Shown: positions 11,645 through 22,115 of the stretch, piece by piece | Position numbering within the stretch: the stretch's first letter is position 1 | How the letters are laid out: each line of letters starts with the position of its first letter | From: Molanna angustata | Taxonomy: Eukaryota > Arthropoda > Insecta > Trichoptera > Molannidae | DNA length: 64,000 bases | NCBI GenBank assembly: GCA_963576475.1 | Contig: OY754979.1 | Coordinates: forward strand, 30,149,578 to 30,213,577 | Direction of reading: 5' to 3' | Notes under the pieces: generated by a model | The model's database searches: none | What the model was told of the DNA's origin: nothing | The model's input: the letters and a program-made list of their open reading frames with translations, nothing else | Position numbers and translations under genes: made by a program

Positions 11645-12101
11645 CCAACATACCATACCATACCATCACGCCATTTACCTATTTGGGGTAGGCAGACAGA
11701 ACCGAACGCCAAACTCCTTTCTCTTGACATACGTTCCTCGCTTCATTCACGTCCAAACATCGTCTCATACACGCTCTTCTATTATTCTTACTTCTAACAT
11801 CACCATCTTTCAAAATTCCATTTATGTGATCGTACCAACTTTTTCTTGGCCGACCTCTACTTTTCGTTCCTCTTTTATCAGCCTTGTATACTTTTTTTGT
11901 CAGACGGTCATCACTCATTCTTTGAATGTGGCTGAACCACCTTAGGGCATTTATTTTCATCTTACTTACAATATTTCTTTCAATCATACATTCTCGTCTA
12001 ATATCCTCATTTCTTATTCTATCATACATTGTTTTACCACACATTCGTGCCAACATAATTCGTACATAAAAATTGCATCCGTACAATATTACAAATAACA
12101 A
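11645..12101 (-). pseudogene. RTE-type LINE C-terminal fragment with pentamer tail
   Basis: The minus-strand frame 12101-11679 reads ..RIRNEDIRRECMIERNIV.., LRWFSHIQRMSDDRLTKKVY, KRGTKSRGRPRKSWYDHING.. and ends ..RNVCQEKGVWRSVLSAYPK. This is the familiar C-terminus of insect RTE-like polymerases: R-x-RNED-RREC, RWFGH-x-RM, RGRPRKSW and VWRS-x-L-SAYP. The first 15-20 codons look like flanking sequence, so the element starts near 12055. After the stop, the minus strand ends in GGTAT repeats (plus strand CATACCATACCATACCATCA, 11650-11669), typical of short 3' microsatellite tails. The RT and endonuclease domains are missing. Related pieces are at 61095-61215 and 61270-61795. Confidence 0.85.
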
Positions 12102-12232
12102 TAAAAATATAAAAAAAAATATATACTAAAGCAAAAGATAGGTATGCGGTCGAAAGCTTTGGACGAAAAATCTCTTCTGTAGGTATAGTGTCTGCCTGTT
12201 ACTAAGAGCCATTCCTTTATTTTAGTTTTAAA

Positions 12233-12800
12233 GGAGTGCCTATTTTCCGTTTCTTTATTCTATTTATCAACTCTATTACTAAAAACCTTAAATTTCAGTA
12301 TCACCTTTTTGCAGATGACCTTCAGTTATATATTCATTTCAGTCCCTTTGATGTTGCCAATACTACCCATTCTATGAATGAAGATCTTTATTTTATCTCT
12401 TCCTGGTCATCAGAGCATGGTCTCCTTATTAACCCTTCAAAATCTCAAGCGATTGTTATTAGTAGTACTCGTCTGCTGTCCTTCCTTAAAAATTTTGCAT
12501 CTCCCATCTCTGTATATCAATGATCAATGTATTCCTTATTCCAAGGTCGTGAAAGACCTTGGGGTCTACATTGATAATAACTTATCTTGGCATGAACAGA
12601 TCTCACATGTCAGCAAATCCACTTACTTTGCCATACACTCACTTAATAAACTCAAGAATTTCCTTCACTTCATTGTAAAATAACCTTAGCTCAATCACTT
12701 CTCCTACCGTTGCTTGACTACGCTGATGTTAGCTACTTGGATGTTTTGAAATACTTACAAAGGTTCAAAAGATTACAATTGATAACATATTGGTATTTTT
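12233..12800 (+). pseudogene. LINE reverse-transcriptase palm fragment (FADD), frameshifted
   Basis: The frame at 12233-12523 reads GVPIFRFFILFINSITKNLK then YHLFADDLQLYIHF, the catalytic palm motif F-A-D-D. The usual GVPQGS motif upstream is eroded. Next come SSWSSEHGLLINPSKSQAIV and, after a -1/+2 slip near 12515, VVKDLGVYIDNNLSWHEQIS. A second break follows at about 12682, then LAQSLLLPLLDYADVSYLDV and a decaying LKYLQRFKRLQ to about 12800. These are consecutive RT and thumb motifs of a jockey-group LINE. The rest of the protein resumes at 14479, so this copy appears split by the material at 12800-14450. Confidence 0.85.
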
Positions 12801-13105
12801 CCTTTCCTTCCTTTGTGAAATATCAAATAAATAAATAAATATAAATTCAGAAATGCTACCAGATGAACGAAGAACAAATAACTGAGTTTCGTTGTAATCA
12901 GATGGGTGGTATAAGGGTACATTAAGAACATACAAAGATACAAACAATATGAATAACTGCAATTTTCGCCTATGGAAAGGAGATGCGCACTAGTAAATGC
13001 AACCACTCCCAGGTGCCATAATAAGCCATTTCATACGAAGGGAAATATAAAAGAAAACAACCATAGATTAATTTTTTGACGATACTGTATCTTATACTAT
13101 AGATA

Positions 13106-13600
13106 GGTGGTGGCAGAGCGGTTAGCACGCTGGATTAGTAATCCAGTGGTCGCGAGTTCGAATCCTGCCACGACCAATTTCGTTCACCTATAGCACAAGC
13201 ATTTATGCTTAGTTAAGGGAATGTATGAGGATGGATATCTCAGGGGCGTGCCTAGAACCTTTGGACTAGGCAAAACCTGAAAGAAAATTGGTAAATGTCG
13301 AAAATTTAATGTTTTTTAGCATCGTTGTTCATTTGAGTGGCCATGAAAATATTTTAAAATTAAATGCCAAAATAATATTTACATTTGTGGCCCAGTCAAG
13401 CATCGTATCTACATACGGTTCAATTCATAATCTTGTGGTATAGTTTCAATAAAACTGACAAAAAAAATTGGTCTAGAATTTTTTTATATATTAAAACATT
13501 CATAGGCAAGCCAAGATTTACGGCGTCTATGAGCAATTCCGCTACTGTAAGTATATGTACTTGTTTCAAGGACATACCTATTCATTATTTTAAAAAAAAA
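13106..13600 (+). repeat. tRNA-Thr-derived SINE, interrupted
   Basis: The head at 13106-13176 folds as a tRNA: box A TGGCAGAGCGGTTAGCACGC, anticodon stem-loop CTGGA-TTAGTAA-TCCAG (anticodon AGT, Thr), box B GAGTTCGAATCC, and acceptor strand CACGACC. The 5' acceptor strand has one mismatch (GGTGGTG for GGTCGTG). A body (TTTCGTTCACCTATAGCACA, 13178) common to the copies at 8439 and 40093 follows directly. The body is broken at about 13240 and resumes near 13549 (GTATATGTACTTGTTT...AAAAAA), matching the uninterrupted copy at 40093. Not a functional tRNA gene. Confidence 0.8.
13239..13548. mobile_element. hAT-like MITE inserted in the SINE
   Basis: Begins CTCAGGGGCGTGCCTAGAAC and ends ..CCGCTACTGT, whose inverse ACAGTAGCGG roughly matches the left end. 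It is about 310 bp with no ORF. The flanks ATGGATAT (13231-13238) and AAGTATAT (13549-13556) agree at 6 of 8 positions. The SINE at 40093 lacks this block at the same point. CAGGGGCG-type ends with 8-bp duplications suggest hAT; this is inferred. Confidence 0.5.
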
Positions 13601-13623
13601 ATCTTTTACTAAATATGGCAAGT

Positions 13624-14361
13624 TGTCAAATACTAATTTAACACGCACCTAATGTGCTTGTTAAATTAATATTTGACATAGTATCTTGTTTCCCGAGAAG
13701 CAATATAAAATTAAAAAATACTCTTATTTTATTTTCGATACAAAAGATATCAATGCGCGGACAGGCAAAGTACCATAATGAACAGTGAATTATTAAATTG
13801 TAACAGTTCTGTGCACAGTTGCAGTCTGCAATATATCAACTGGTCGTTGACACGTCATCTCCAGGAACTGTATCACGGCTTGTTTGTTCCCTTTGTGGAA
13901 GCTGCTGCTGCCACTTGGGACTGTTGGGCGTTAACATCTTTATGGCCATGTCCACGTTTCGCAGACATAAATAGCACAGCGTCGGAAGGAGTTAACACCT
14001 GGGATCTGTGAGGTAGGCACCTACATATCAACATATACAACGAGACGAAGTGAATACTATGTTCAAATATGTACACTTGTCAACATTTATGGATTTAAAA
14101 CCCTATGTCGACTGATCAATCTGTGAAGAAATGAACAGGACTAAAATAGGCGAAGTGAGAAAGCGTGAGCAATGTAGAAAATCAGCATTTTAAACATTAT
14201 TTCGAATAATTTATTAAGAACCTATAATATTACCTAGGGTTATAGTTACTGCTGATCCTTTTTTTTCACTGATGCTGATATTTTATTTATTTGTTAATTA
14301 TTCTTCCTTAGGCAACTAACAGGTAGGCACTATGTCAGATATTAATTTAACACGCACCCAA
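13624..14361. mobile_element. Candidate fold-back element with three related arms
   Basis: TGTCAAATACTAATTTAACA (13624) is followed at once by its inverse (13654-13678, TTAAATTAATATTTGACA). A third direct copy lies at 14333 (TGTCAGATATTAATTTAACA). Between them is a relatively GC-rich stretch (about 13780-14010) with an open frame but no recognised domain. GGCAAGTTGT left of the first arm and ACAAGTTGCC right of the third are also inverted. It lies within the LINE split between 12800 and 14450. Confidence 0.4.
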
Positions 14362-14454
14362 TAACAAGTTGCCACATTTTGAAAACTTTAAATATTAATC
14401 GTCTCTCAGATCCAGATTGAAAATACTCCACCGGCAATATTATTGATTTATTGA

Positions 14455-14970
14455 TTCTAGAGTTTTTGTATTTACAGAGTGGAAATCCATTTTAAATCAT
14501 TACACATTTTGTCACTATTGTATAATATTCTCTCAAACCCAAACCTGCCACAGTACCTCAAAAGCAAATTCACTTATTTATCCAATCATGGACTTCCACT
14601 CCGATCTGCTGAACGTAAAACACTATCCATCCCTATCCATAATACAGAATATCTCAGCTCTTCGTTTGAAGTACAATCAGCAAAATTATGGAATAGCCTT
14701 AGTCAGGATTTTGCGTCGTCTAACTCACTTTGTATTTTCAAGAAAAAACTAAAGAAGGAATATTTATCCGTGAACACCTGATACCGATTTTCTCTCCTGT
14801 CCTAACCCTATCCTTTTTTCTTGCTATGATTTTTTTTGTTTGTAGTATTTAAGTGTAATGTATATTTTCTTTGTTACATTTTGCTGTTGTACATACACAA
14901 TGTTTTCATACTCTGTAATCTGGTTGGTTGGAAGAGATTGCCTAATGGCAATAAGCCCGCCAGTGTGAAA
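14455..14970 (+). pseudogene. LINE C-terminus and 3' UTR, probably the rest of 12233-12800
   Basis: The frame to 14781 reads HILSLLYNILSNPNLPQYLK, then ERKTLSIPIHNTEYLSSSFE and VQSAKLWNSLSQDF..IFKKKLKKEYL. This is the usual end of jockey-group insect polymerases (L-x-IP..T..Y..SF..Q..LWNSLP...FK..L). It is followed by a T-rich 3' UTR ending CTGGTTGGTTGGAAGAGATT, GCCTAATGGCAATAAGCCCG. Frame, order and strand fit the N-terminal half at 12233-12800. The 3' UTR end resembles the tail of the SINEs at 17481 and 1515. Confidence 0.82.
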
Positions 14971-15023
14971 TTATTTTTTTTATCAAATGCGAAATTATTC
15001 TTTTGTGGCTCCGTCGTTAATTA

Positions 15024-15176
15024 ATAACAATAAAATAACTTTGTATTAACCACTTTTTATTAGAACCAAGTCTACATGTCTCGAGAACAATGCTCTCTTC
15101 CTCAGGACACTTAGTGAACTAAGTGTCCTGAGAAAGAGAGCATTGTTCTCGAAACATTGTTATTTTATTGTTAGAA
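15024..15176. mobile_element. Hairpin element H2 with hammerhead-like cores
   Basis: Near-perfect arms at 15077-15115 and 15118-15156, with outer AACAATAAAATAAC repeats. On the minus strand the left arm reads CTGAGGA, then an AGAGAG..TTCTC stem-loop, then GAGAC (15105-15078). On the plus strand the right arm reads CTGAGAA, the same stem-loop, then GAAAC (15128-15155). Each arm carries one deviation from CUGANGA..GAAA, and they lie at different positions, so a shared ancestor would match the hammerhead consensus exactly. No ORF. Confidence 0.6.
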
Positions 15177-15179
15177 ATT

Positions 15180-17090
15180 ATTTTTGTTTATATTATGTAC
15201 AAGAAGATGTATAAATAAATAAATGATCCATTTATTGATTTATTATTTTATATGTTATCGGGAAATCTTAATTTATTTCCAAATGTTACACAAGGTTTCT
15301 TGGTATTAAAATAAAATAGTTTGTCTTAATAATTTAGTGACTTTTAATTAAAAATAAAAAAAACTCACGAGCAAAAAAAAACATTTGCCATAAGCCCTGA
15401 CCCCTCTGCGGTCGTGTCATAAATCGAACATCACCATAAATAATCAGCATAGATCTATGCTGATGCTGATATTAAAAAATATGCTGAAGTTCTATGGATC
15501 TTTATACGGATGTTCGAAACACCTCTATCGATATTCGAAGTAGGTATGAAACGTGTTCCATGTTTAAACCTAAGTGTTGTAGAATCAATACCATAACGTC
15601 ATAGAATCTGTCGGAGAAAAGATTTTTCATATAAAACATAAAATTCCAATTCGGATGGAGTTACCGATTTTTCAGTATATTTGGTGAATGTACATAAATA
15701 TTACATGTAAGTCTTGAAATATTAAAGTGATTAAGCAATTGGGTTCTTTAAAGAATCTGTTGTACGAAATATTGAATTTTCTTCTGTCGACTGTATATAA
15801 ATAAAATTAAACAAAGCAAAATTACTTGAGTATTACCGCGAAATAAGACAACCCACAAAATAAACATTTAAAAGCAATGCAATAATAACTAATAAATTAA
15901 ATAATCCTGGCAACGGCACCAAACTTCCGTATATCAAAACCAACAACCCGTGACAGCTCTCATTTGTCAGATGTCAAAATGATTACTTTGTTGGTGAAAT
16001 CTCGACAGGATGAAATCACACAAAACACCAAATAAGAATGAAAGTTAAATTTGAACAAAAGTTCTTAAGCATAAACAACGCTTTATTTGTAAAAAAAAAT
16101 CCCCAATATCTAATAAAGCCAACTACAGATTTAACAAACACATTCTGGTTTCAAAAATGTAAGTATTTTAAAATATCAAAGAAAGGATCACAATTTATTC
16201 GCCTTCAGCATAAGCTTATATGTATGCTTAATTAAGTCGTCCAAGAAAAGTATGGTAAAACCGTGAGCACGAAATTTTGAAAGAAGGAAATGTAAGGCAA
16301 AACCGTGTGTAAAAAATTCTGAAATAAGAAAATGTAAGAAGCTTGAAGTACATCAATCACTTCGGAATATGTTCAGCCTAGTCAGGTGGTTTATACAAAG
16401 AAATGTATATATTATTTTCATTCCATCATATTTGTATCATGAGTAATTTAATTATTTGATTTATGTATTTTAATATTTATCAATAAAGAAAGATATTTTT
16501 TCGGTGTTACTTACGAATCAAGTTGACACTAGTACTATTATATCCATATTAACTTAATTGCAAAATCAATTAAATCAACTGTATGACATATGTGAAAAAC
16601 CTATGATAAAGAGGTCTCACTTTGGGAGTTCTTAATAGCCCGATAGGTCATAACAGAGACTTAAGCAGTAGACCGGATATAACAAATATTTCATTATGAC
16701 AATATTTATATTTCCTGCTTATAGAGACCGGCAGACATCACACCATTCCACATATTATTTATAAACAGACAAAATATTAAAGTTGACAGGTTCTTTCTTG
16801 GAAGTAAAACACATCATAAAACGCCAATGTGTCATGGTGTTTAAAGGGGCGGTACAGACATATTTTTAAATTAAGAGGACATATAAACCTAAGAATCACA
16901 TTTTGAAAATAAATATTTCAAATATGTCAAAGTGTCTTTCTAAAAAAATATTATATGTACCTACCTATTTTCAACATTTGTCTAGTGAGTGTTCGCAGTA
17001 TAATTTTAACTAAGTTTAGTTTATCGATCGACATATTCTTGATAGAACTTCAATGTATGCAGATACATTACAAATATAAAAAAAAAAACT
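15180..17090. other. AT-rich DNA, nothing recognised
   Basis: Short open frames only, strongly Lys/Asn/Ile-rich, without domains. No repeat family recognised. Confidence 0.5.
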
Positions 17091-17096
17091 TTATAA

Positions 17097-17203
17097 TAGT
17101 TCTATTGATTTTATTTGATTATCGAAGCGTTTCGTGCAAGGCACATCGTCAGAATACCTTGCACGAAACGCATCGATAGTCAAATAAAATCAATAGAACT
17201 AAA
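17097..17203. mobile_element. Hairpin element H3 with an intact hammerhead-like core
   Basis: Arms of about 45 bp (17097-17140 and 17157-17203) share TAGTTCTATTGATTTTATTT and TCGAAGCGTTTCGTGCAAGG (one change). On the minus strand, 17152-17127 reads CTGACGA, stem II GTGC-CTT-GCAC, then GAAACGC, so every invariant core base of CUGANGA..GAAA is present. The right arm lacks the CTGACGA half. No coding content. Confidence 0.65.
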
Positions 17204-17480
17204 ATACCAAGTATTTTTTTTATATTTGTAATATAAGTATCTGCATAATTTTAAGATTCAGCCTTAATTCCCCTAAAACTATAATTAAATTATCCCTTTT
17301 TTAGTATTTTTACTAAATTAATCCATAACTATATGTTGTAGAGAAATAAATCTTTAATTTGTTTAAAGAGTGCACAAAATCAAAGTGAATGACCTATAGT
17401 TTGAACATTTGTCTTGCTTGTACTTAGAATACAAAAATGTATGCTTCGTCTCATTCAGAAAACATATAACGCTAAATAGT

Positions 17481-17710
17481 TACCGCCTTGGCACAGTTGG
17501 TAAGCCGTTCGGTTTCTGTGCAGGGTTTGCCATGGTTCGATTCCCAGTAGAGGAGAAATTTATTTAAATTCATTTCTCACGCAAATATTGCTTCTCTGGG
17601 CTGGAAACACTGGTTAGTTGGAAGAAATTTCCATACGGCATTAAACTCGCCACTTGCGCAGGGTACAAGGAAATGTTTATTATTATTATTAGTAATCGCG
17701 TGCGTTAAAA
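17481..17710 (+). repeat. tRNA-derived SINE (uninterrupted copy)
   Basis: Box A-like TTGGCACAGTTGGTAAGCCG, box B-like GGTTCGATTCCC, then a body with CTCACGCAAATATTGCTTCT and a tail GGTTAGTTGGAAGAAATTTC, ACGGCATTAAACTCGCC ending in a (TTA)n-type run. Same family as the minus-strand copy at 1515-2065, whose interruption this copy resolves. The tail resembles the LINE 3' end at 14925-14962, suggesting mobilisation by that LINE family. Confidence 0.8.
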
Positions 17711-18008
17711 AGGGTTTGAACGTGATTTAAATGATCTAAAACCCGAAATTTATAGATGTTTTTGCATTTCAAGAGCAATCCTGACTTAAAATGAAAAAAC
17801 TTAATTGGTAAAAAACTAAACACTTAGATTTTATGCACTCTAAAGCACATATTGTGTGAAAAAGGAAATTTTAAATAATTTTATGAGGGAAATTCATATT
17901 GAATTTTAAAATTGTGCAACGCAAATTCACTAGACAAATGTTGAAAATAAAAGTAATATAGTAGGTATTATCTTACGAAACACACCGTTTTAAAAACATA
18001 TATTATAT

Positions 18009-18563
18009 TTTTTAACAGATTTTTAATTATCTCAATAGAGACGAAGTTGGAATATTTATTGTAGGAGAACCGGGAAATCAAGGCACCTACAGGGCTTACG
18101 ACTTGTCATCGGCTGGTTTACGTGATCACTTTATGCGCTTGCGCAACGTTCACCAATTATGCCTTTTAATGAGATCCCTATCAATTCAATTTTTGAAAGT
18201 TCTATATATTGTAATACTGAAATTCTTTTCGCTTGAAAATAAGGAATTTTTACTACAGCCATCTATGGGTGAAATTATGAACAACAATCTTATTATTTTT
18301 ATTTATTTTGTTGGAACGCCATCTATTGAGAGAATTGGTTTTTTGTAAATAATGAAAGCTACAATTCTTATATCTGAGGTGACAATGCATTTTTCGCATA
18401 GAAGTCACCCCTGAATTGCGCCAGACTTATAAGGTCATTTTTGTCTTATTTACCTACTTGTACCAATGTGTAAGTAATCGAATATTTTTATTATTGCATA
18501 TGCGCAAACTCCCGACAGGGAAAAAATCCAATGTTTGCGCATATGCAATAATAAAAATATTCG
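18009..18563 (+). mobile_element. Palindromic element, copy C (longest)
   Basis: The 5' part (TTTTTTAACAG.., GTAGGAGAACC.., ACGTGATCACTTTATGCGCT) matches copies A and B. About 290 bp of unrelated interior follow, then a terminal hairpin: CGAATATTTTTATTATTGCA ... inverted ...AATATTCG (18479-18563) with ACTCCCGACAGGG inside. It is flanked by an exact 11-bp duplication ATATATTATAT (17998-18008 and 18564-18574). No ORF of note. Confidence 0.7.
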
Positions 18564-18579
18564 ATATATTATATATTCA

Positions 18580-19600
18580 ATGTTTTCAAAAAGTGTGTAA
18601 TTTTAAATATTTAAGAAATTTGATTTCAAAATAATATGATTAGGTTCGTATGCCCTCTTAAAAGACGCGGAATTTTATTCAAAAATACAGTCAAAAGTCT
18701 GTTACAACATGAAAAAAAATATCTTATTAAAAAATTGTCATCAATGTAAAAAATTATAATACAAGAATCTGAAATAAAGGTCAAGTTAAAATTTAAAAAT
18801 TATATCAACCTAAACATCTGTTAATACATATATGAAAAAAAAAAACAAAACAAAACATCTTGAAAAAAATTCAATGTATTATTCTGAAAAAGAAAAATTA
18901 TGTTAAAAATGTTAAATAAAAAATAAAACGAGCAGGCAGGTTAATTACAACACAACAATATTGCAAACGACACACAGATAAGTAACCAAATACATATATA
19001 CAAAGTAACTAAAAAGATAAATTTCTTTATCGCATCATTTCCAACGGTAACTATAACCGTAACTGGAGTATGTATTTAAAGTAGGTAGGTAGCTAGTATT
19101 ACACAATCGTGATAGCATTATCAAACACAACAGAGCAGACATATCCTGAAATATTTACTTAAACAAATACACGCATACTTCATGTAAAAAATATTGATAA
19201 CATTTACATAACATACATAGAGCTCGCCAAGCGAAATAATACGGGTGTGTCGATATTATATTTTTTATTTTGTTTATCTGTATTTTTTATTACTTTTATA
19301 CATTTTAAATCATGCTGTACAACCACTATTTTTTTTTATTCGTGTAAAAGACGTAGAGCCGTATAAAGAAATAAATAAATGTCACCTTTGCATATACCTA
19401 CCAATTTAAGTATACTACGTTTCATTTAAAAGTTCATTTAATGGTAATGTTGGTACGACTATCACTCGATCATATAAACTGAATGATGTTGCCATATCGC
19501 CAAATTAGGTTCCTCAAATATCATATTTAAAACAAAATAATATGAAATTGAAAAAGAAAATCATATAATATCATACAAATTTCAATCTGAAATTTATATG
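18580..19600. other. AT-rich DNA, nothing recognised
   Basis: No coding similarity or repeat family seen. Confidence 0.5.
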
Positions 19601-19603
19601 ATA

Positions 19604-19917
19604 GAATGAAACATGTCTTCTTTAATTATATTAAACAAAACACTGCATTTTTTGCGATATGTGCAGATTTATCTAAAATAACTTTTACAAAAATTACAAA
19701 AGATTGAAGAAATCTTTAATTGTAGGTAATAACCTATTTTAACGCGTAACAACACCATTATATTAGAGAATGAAACATGTCTTCTTTAATTATATTAAAC
19801 AAAACACACCATTTTTAACGATTTGTGCAGATTAATCAGAAATAAATTTACAAAAATTTAAAGATTAAAAAATCCGTAATTGTAGGGATTAACATATATT
19901 TAACGCGTAACAACACC
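19604..19917 (+). repeat. Tandem duplication, 164-bp period
   Basis: GAATGAAACATGTCTTCTTT begins both at 19604 and 19768. Both units contain TTGTAGG..TTAAC and end AACGCGTAACAACACCA. The units have diverged by scattered substitutions and small indels, so the duplication is not recent. Confidence 0.8.
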
Positions 19918-19919
19918 AA

Positions 19920-21690
19920 ATTAAATCATAAGAACATAATCACGCTGTGCATTTTTAAATGGAACACACTCTAAAGGGACAACTCTTATTTGAATCAACC
20001 AATAAAATCAGTTGAAGTTCAACGATGTATAGCGTATTGCGAGTCATTTTTGCTCTAACCTTTGCAACCATGCTGTATAAAACTGCAACCCGCATTCTCA
20101 GACTTATCGCGCTCTACTGATAGATATATTTGTATTGAATAAGTTTTTACCGTTCACAACTATGGAAAACTGGACATTTTTACATCCATTTCTCAACAAG
20201 TATCACGTAGAGAGAGCAAACTGTTTTGCGTTTCTATGTTTTGTGCGGGTTCTTGGAGCTACTTGGACTTTTGCACTCAAACATACATAGACAAAGTCAA
20301 CCGGTTGAAAATTTAAGCATAGATAATTAGCTGAGATACTTCGCGAGTGATAATCATTGCAATCGCATTAGGTATATGTATATCGTATTTTACCCATTAC
20401 AATACTAATTTCGCGCTTATTAACATACAAAAATACACGTATTAAAAATTACAAAAACAGCCATTAATATTCATTACTTGAAGACGGTTGAAACTGAATA
20501 ATTGTACACGGGTTAATTTTATACATAAATGAAAAACAACAAAAACTTAGAATTTCCGATCATAACTACGATATATTGATGTTGCGCCTTATATCAGGCA
20601 ATATGTATAGCGGGTTACGAGATTGTACGAATAGGGTATTCGGCAATCTTCGGGTTTGAATATAAAGGAATGTCGGTTTTGGTTCGGGGCTTTTTTATCT
20701 ACGATAGTGCTCTCACGTTGTGGTTCAATTTATAAACTAATTATCGTACTTACTTCACTCTTGTATACATCAATTTATTGTAATTTATAATAATCTGTGT
20801 AATTGTTAAACGCGTGTTAATTTAATATATCTGTGTATTAAAACTACCAGATATCACAATAACCTAACGGTCTTACTCATTAGATTTCGTTAAAAGCTTA
20901 CTAAACGCTCAACTAGATAATCACAACTAAAATAGTTGAGATCGGTATTAAAAAATCTTACTTATAAACGTACACTAAGATGTGACTAACTAGTTCACCG
21001 AATTGTTTATGAACACCTTCATTATTTATTTTTTTTCATATGGCCGCATTGCCTTCACAGATGTCAAAAATAGATATGCATGTAATCTTTGGATAACTGA
21101 CATCGAAAAAATGAAAACAAACACCGCGTTATGCCGTGTTGAGACAATTTAAACACGATTGGGATGAAGAATAACAAAGAAAAACGTTATTAGGATTATT
21201 TTTTTCTGTCAATCTCAAATATGCGTCGGATCATATTATGTGAAATATCCGGCATTTTAAATATTTACTATAACGCGTTAGTCAAGCGCTAAACTACCTC
21301 TCGACCCGTCGTCCTAACTTGACGTCTATTAAATGAAGGTGTAATAAAGATAGTCACGGTTTATAAGTGAACTTTTTCGTTAATCACGCTCAGTTACCAG
21401 ATATTAAAGATAGTTAGTCTTTATAATCGTAAAGGTAATATAAGATTCAAAATATCAAGAAGAGATTGAAATCATTTTTAAATGGCTTCAAAACTTTGGA
21501 TATCCTCTGACGGGAACAACAAACAAACTGATAATCTATAATGTTTTCTATCCGATAAGTTTTTTTATTACGGAAACCTCAAGATGACTATGTTTACTTC
21601 ATTTGAAGCTTTCTAAATCTACGAATTTGAGATGTTTACAAAACAAATTGAACTTGTGGTTCCAAAATGAGCACTCTCGATTTAATTTTT
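19920..21690. other. AT-rich DNA, nothing recognised
   Basis: No gene recognised. A few less AT-biased patches (about 20040-20300 and 20590-20720) have no reading frame or motif I can name. Confidence 0.45.
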
Positions 21691-22115
21691 TTGTAGATAT
21701 ATTGTAGACAAGGTTGGTATCATACATAAACCGTCTGGAAGCGTTCGAAATGTGGATTCATCGTAGAATGCTAAGGATATCCTGGACCGACATGGTGAGC
21801 AACGTTGAAGTCTTGCGTAGAGTTAATACTGACAGACAGTTGTTCACGACAGTCAAGCTCCGTAAGACTTCACATTTTGGTCACATAATGAGAGGCGAAA
21901 AATACATACTCGATCGTACAGTTGATCATAAAAGGAAAGATTGAGGGCCGTAGAGGGGTCGGCAGGAAGCAGCTATCCTGGCTCCGTAACATTCGGGAGT
22001 GGACTGGAATGAGGCGTGTGGAGGACTTGTTCCGCACCGCACAGGACAGGGAAAGTTTCTCCCGAGTGATCGTCAACGTCGGGGGGACCCGACAGGACAC
22101 ATAGAGAAGAAGTAG
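21690..22115 (+). pseudogene. LINE endonuclease-RT C-terminal relic
   Basis: The frame at 21714-21944 reads INRLEAFEMWIHRRMLRISW, TDMVSNVEVLRRVNTDRQLF, TTVKLRKTSHFGHIMRGEKY. A frameshift near 21920 leads to IIKGKIEGRRGVGRKQLSWL, RNIREWTGMRRVEDLFRTAQ and ..RESFSRVIVNV (to 22101). This is a common insect LINE tail (R-x-L-R-ISW-D..V-N-EVL, GKIEGRRGVGRK, LRNIREWTG). The RT domain is absent. A second fragment of this family is antisense at 38815-39005. The antisense frame over 21870-22157 is a shadow. Confidence 0.85.

Noticed and set aside
13106..13176. Functional tRNA-Thr gene
   Set aside because: The cloverleaf is nearly intact, but the same head plus identical non-tRNA body occurs at 40093 and the body alone at 8439, so it is a SINE head.
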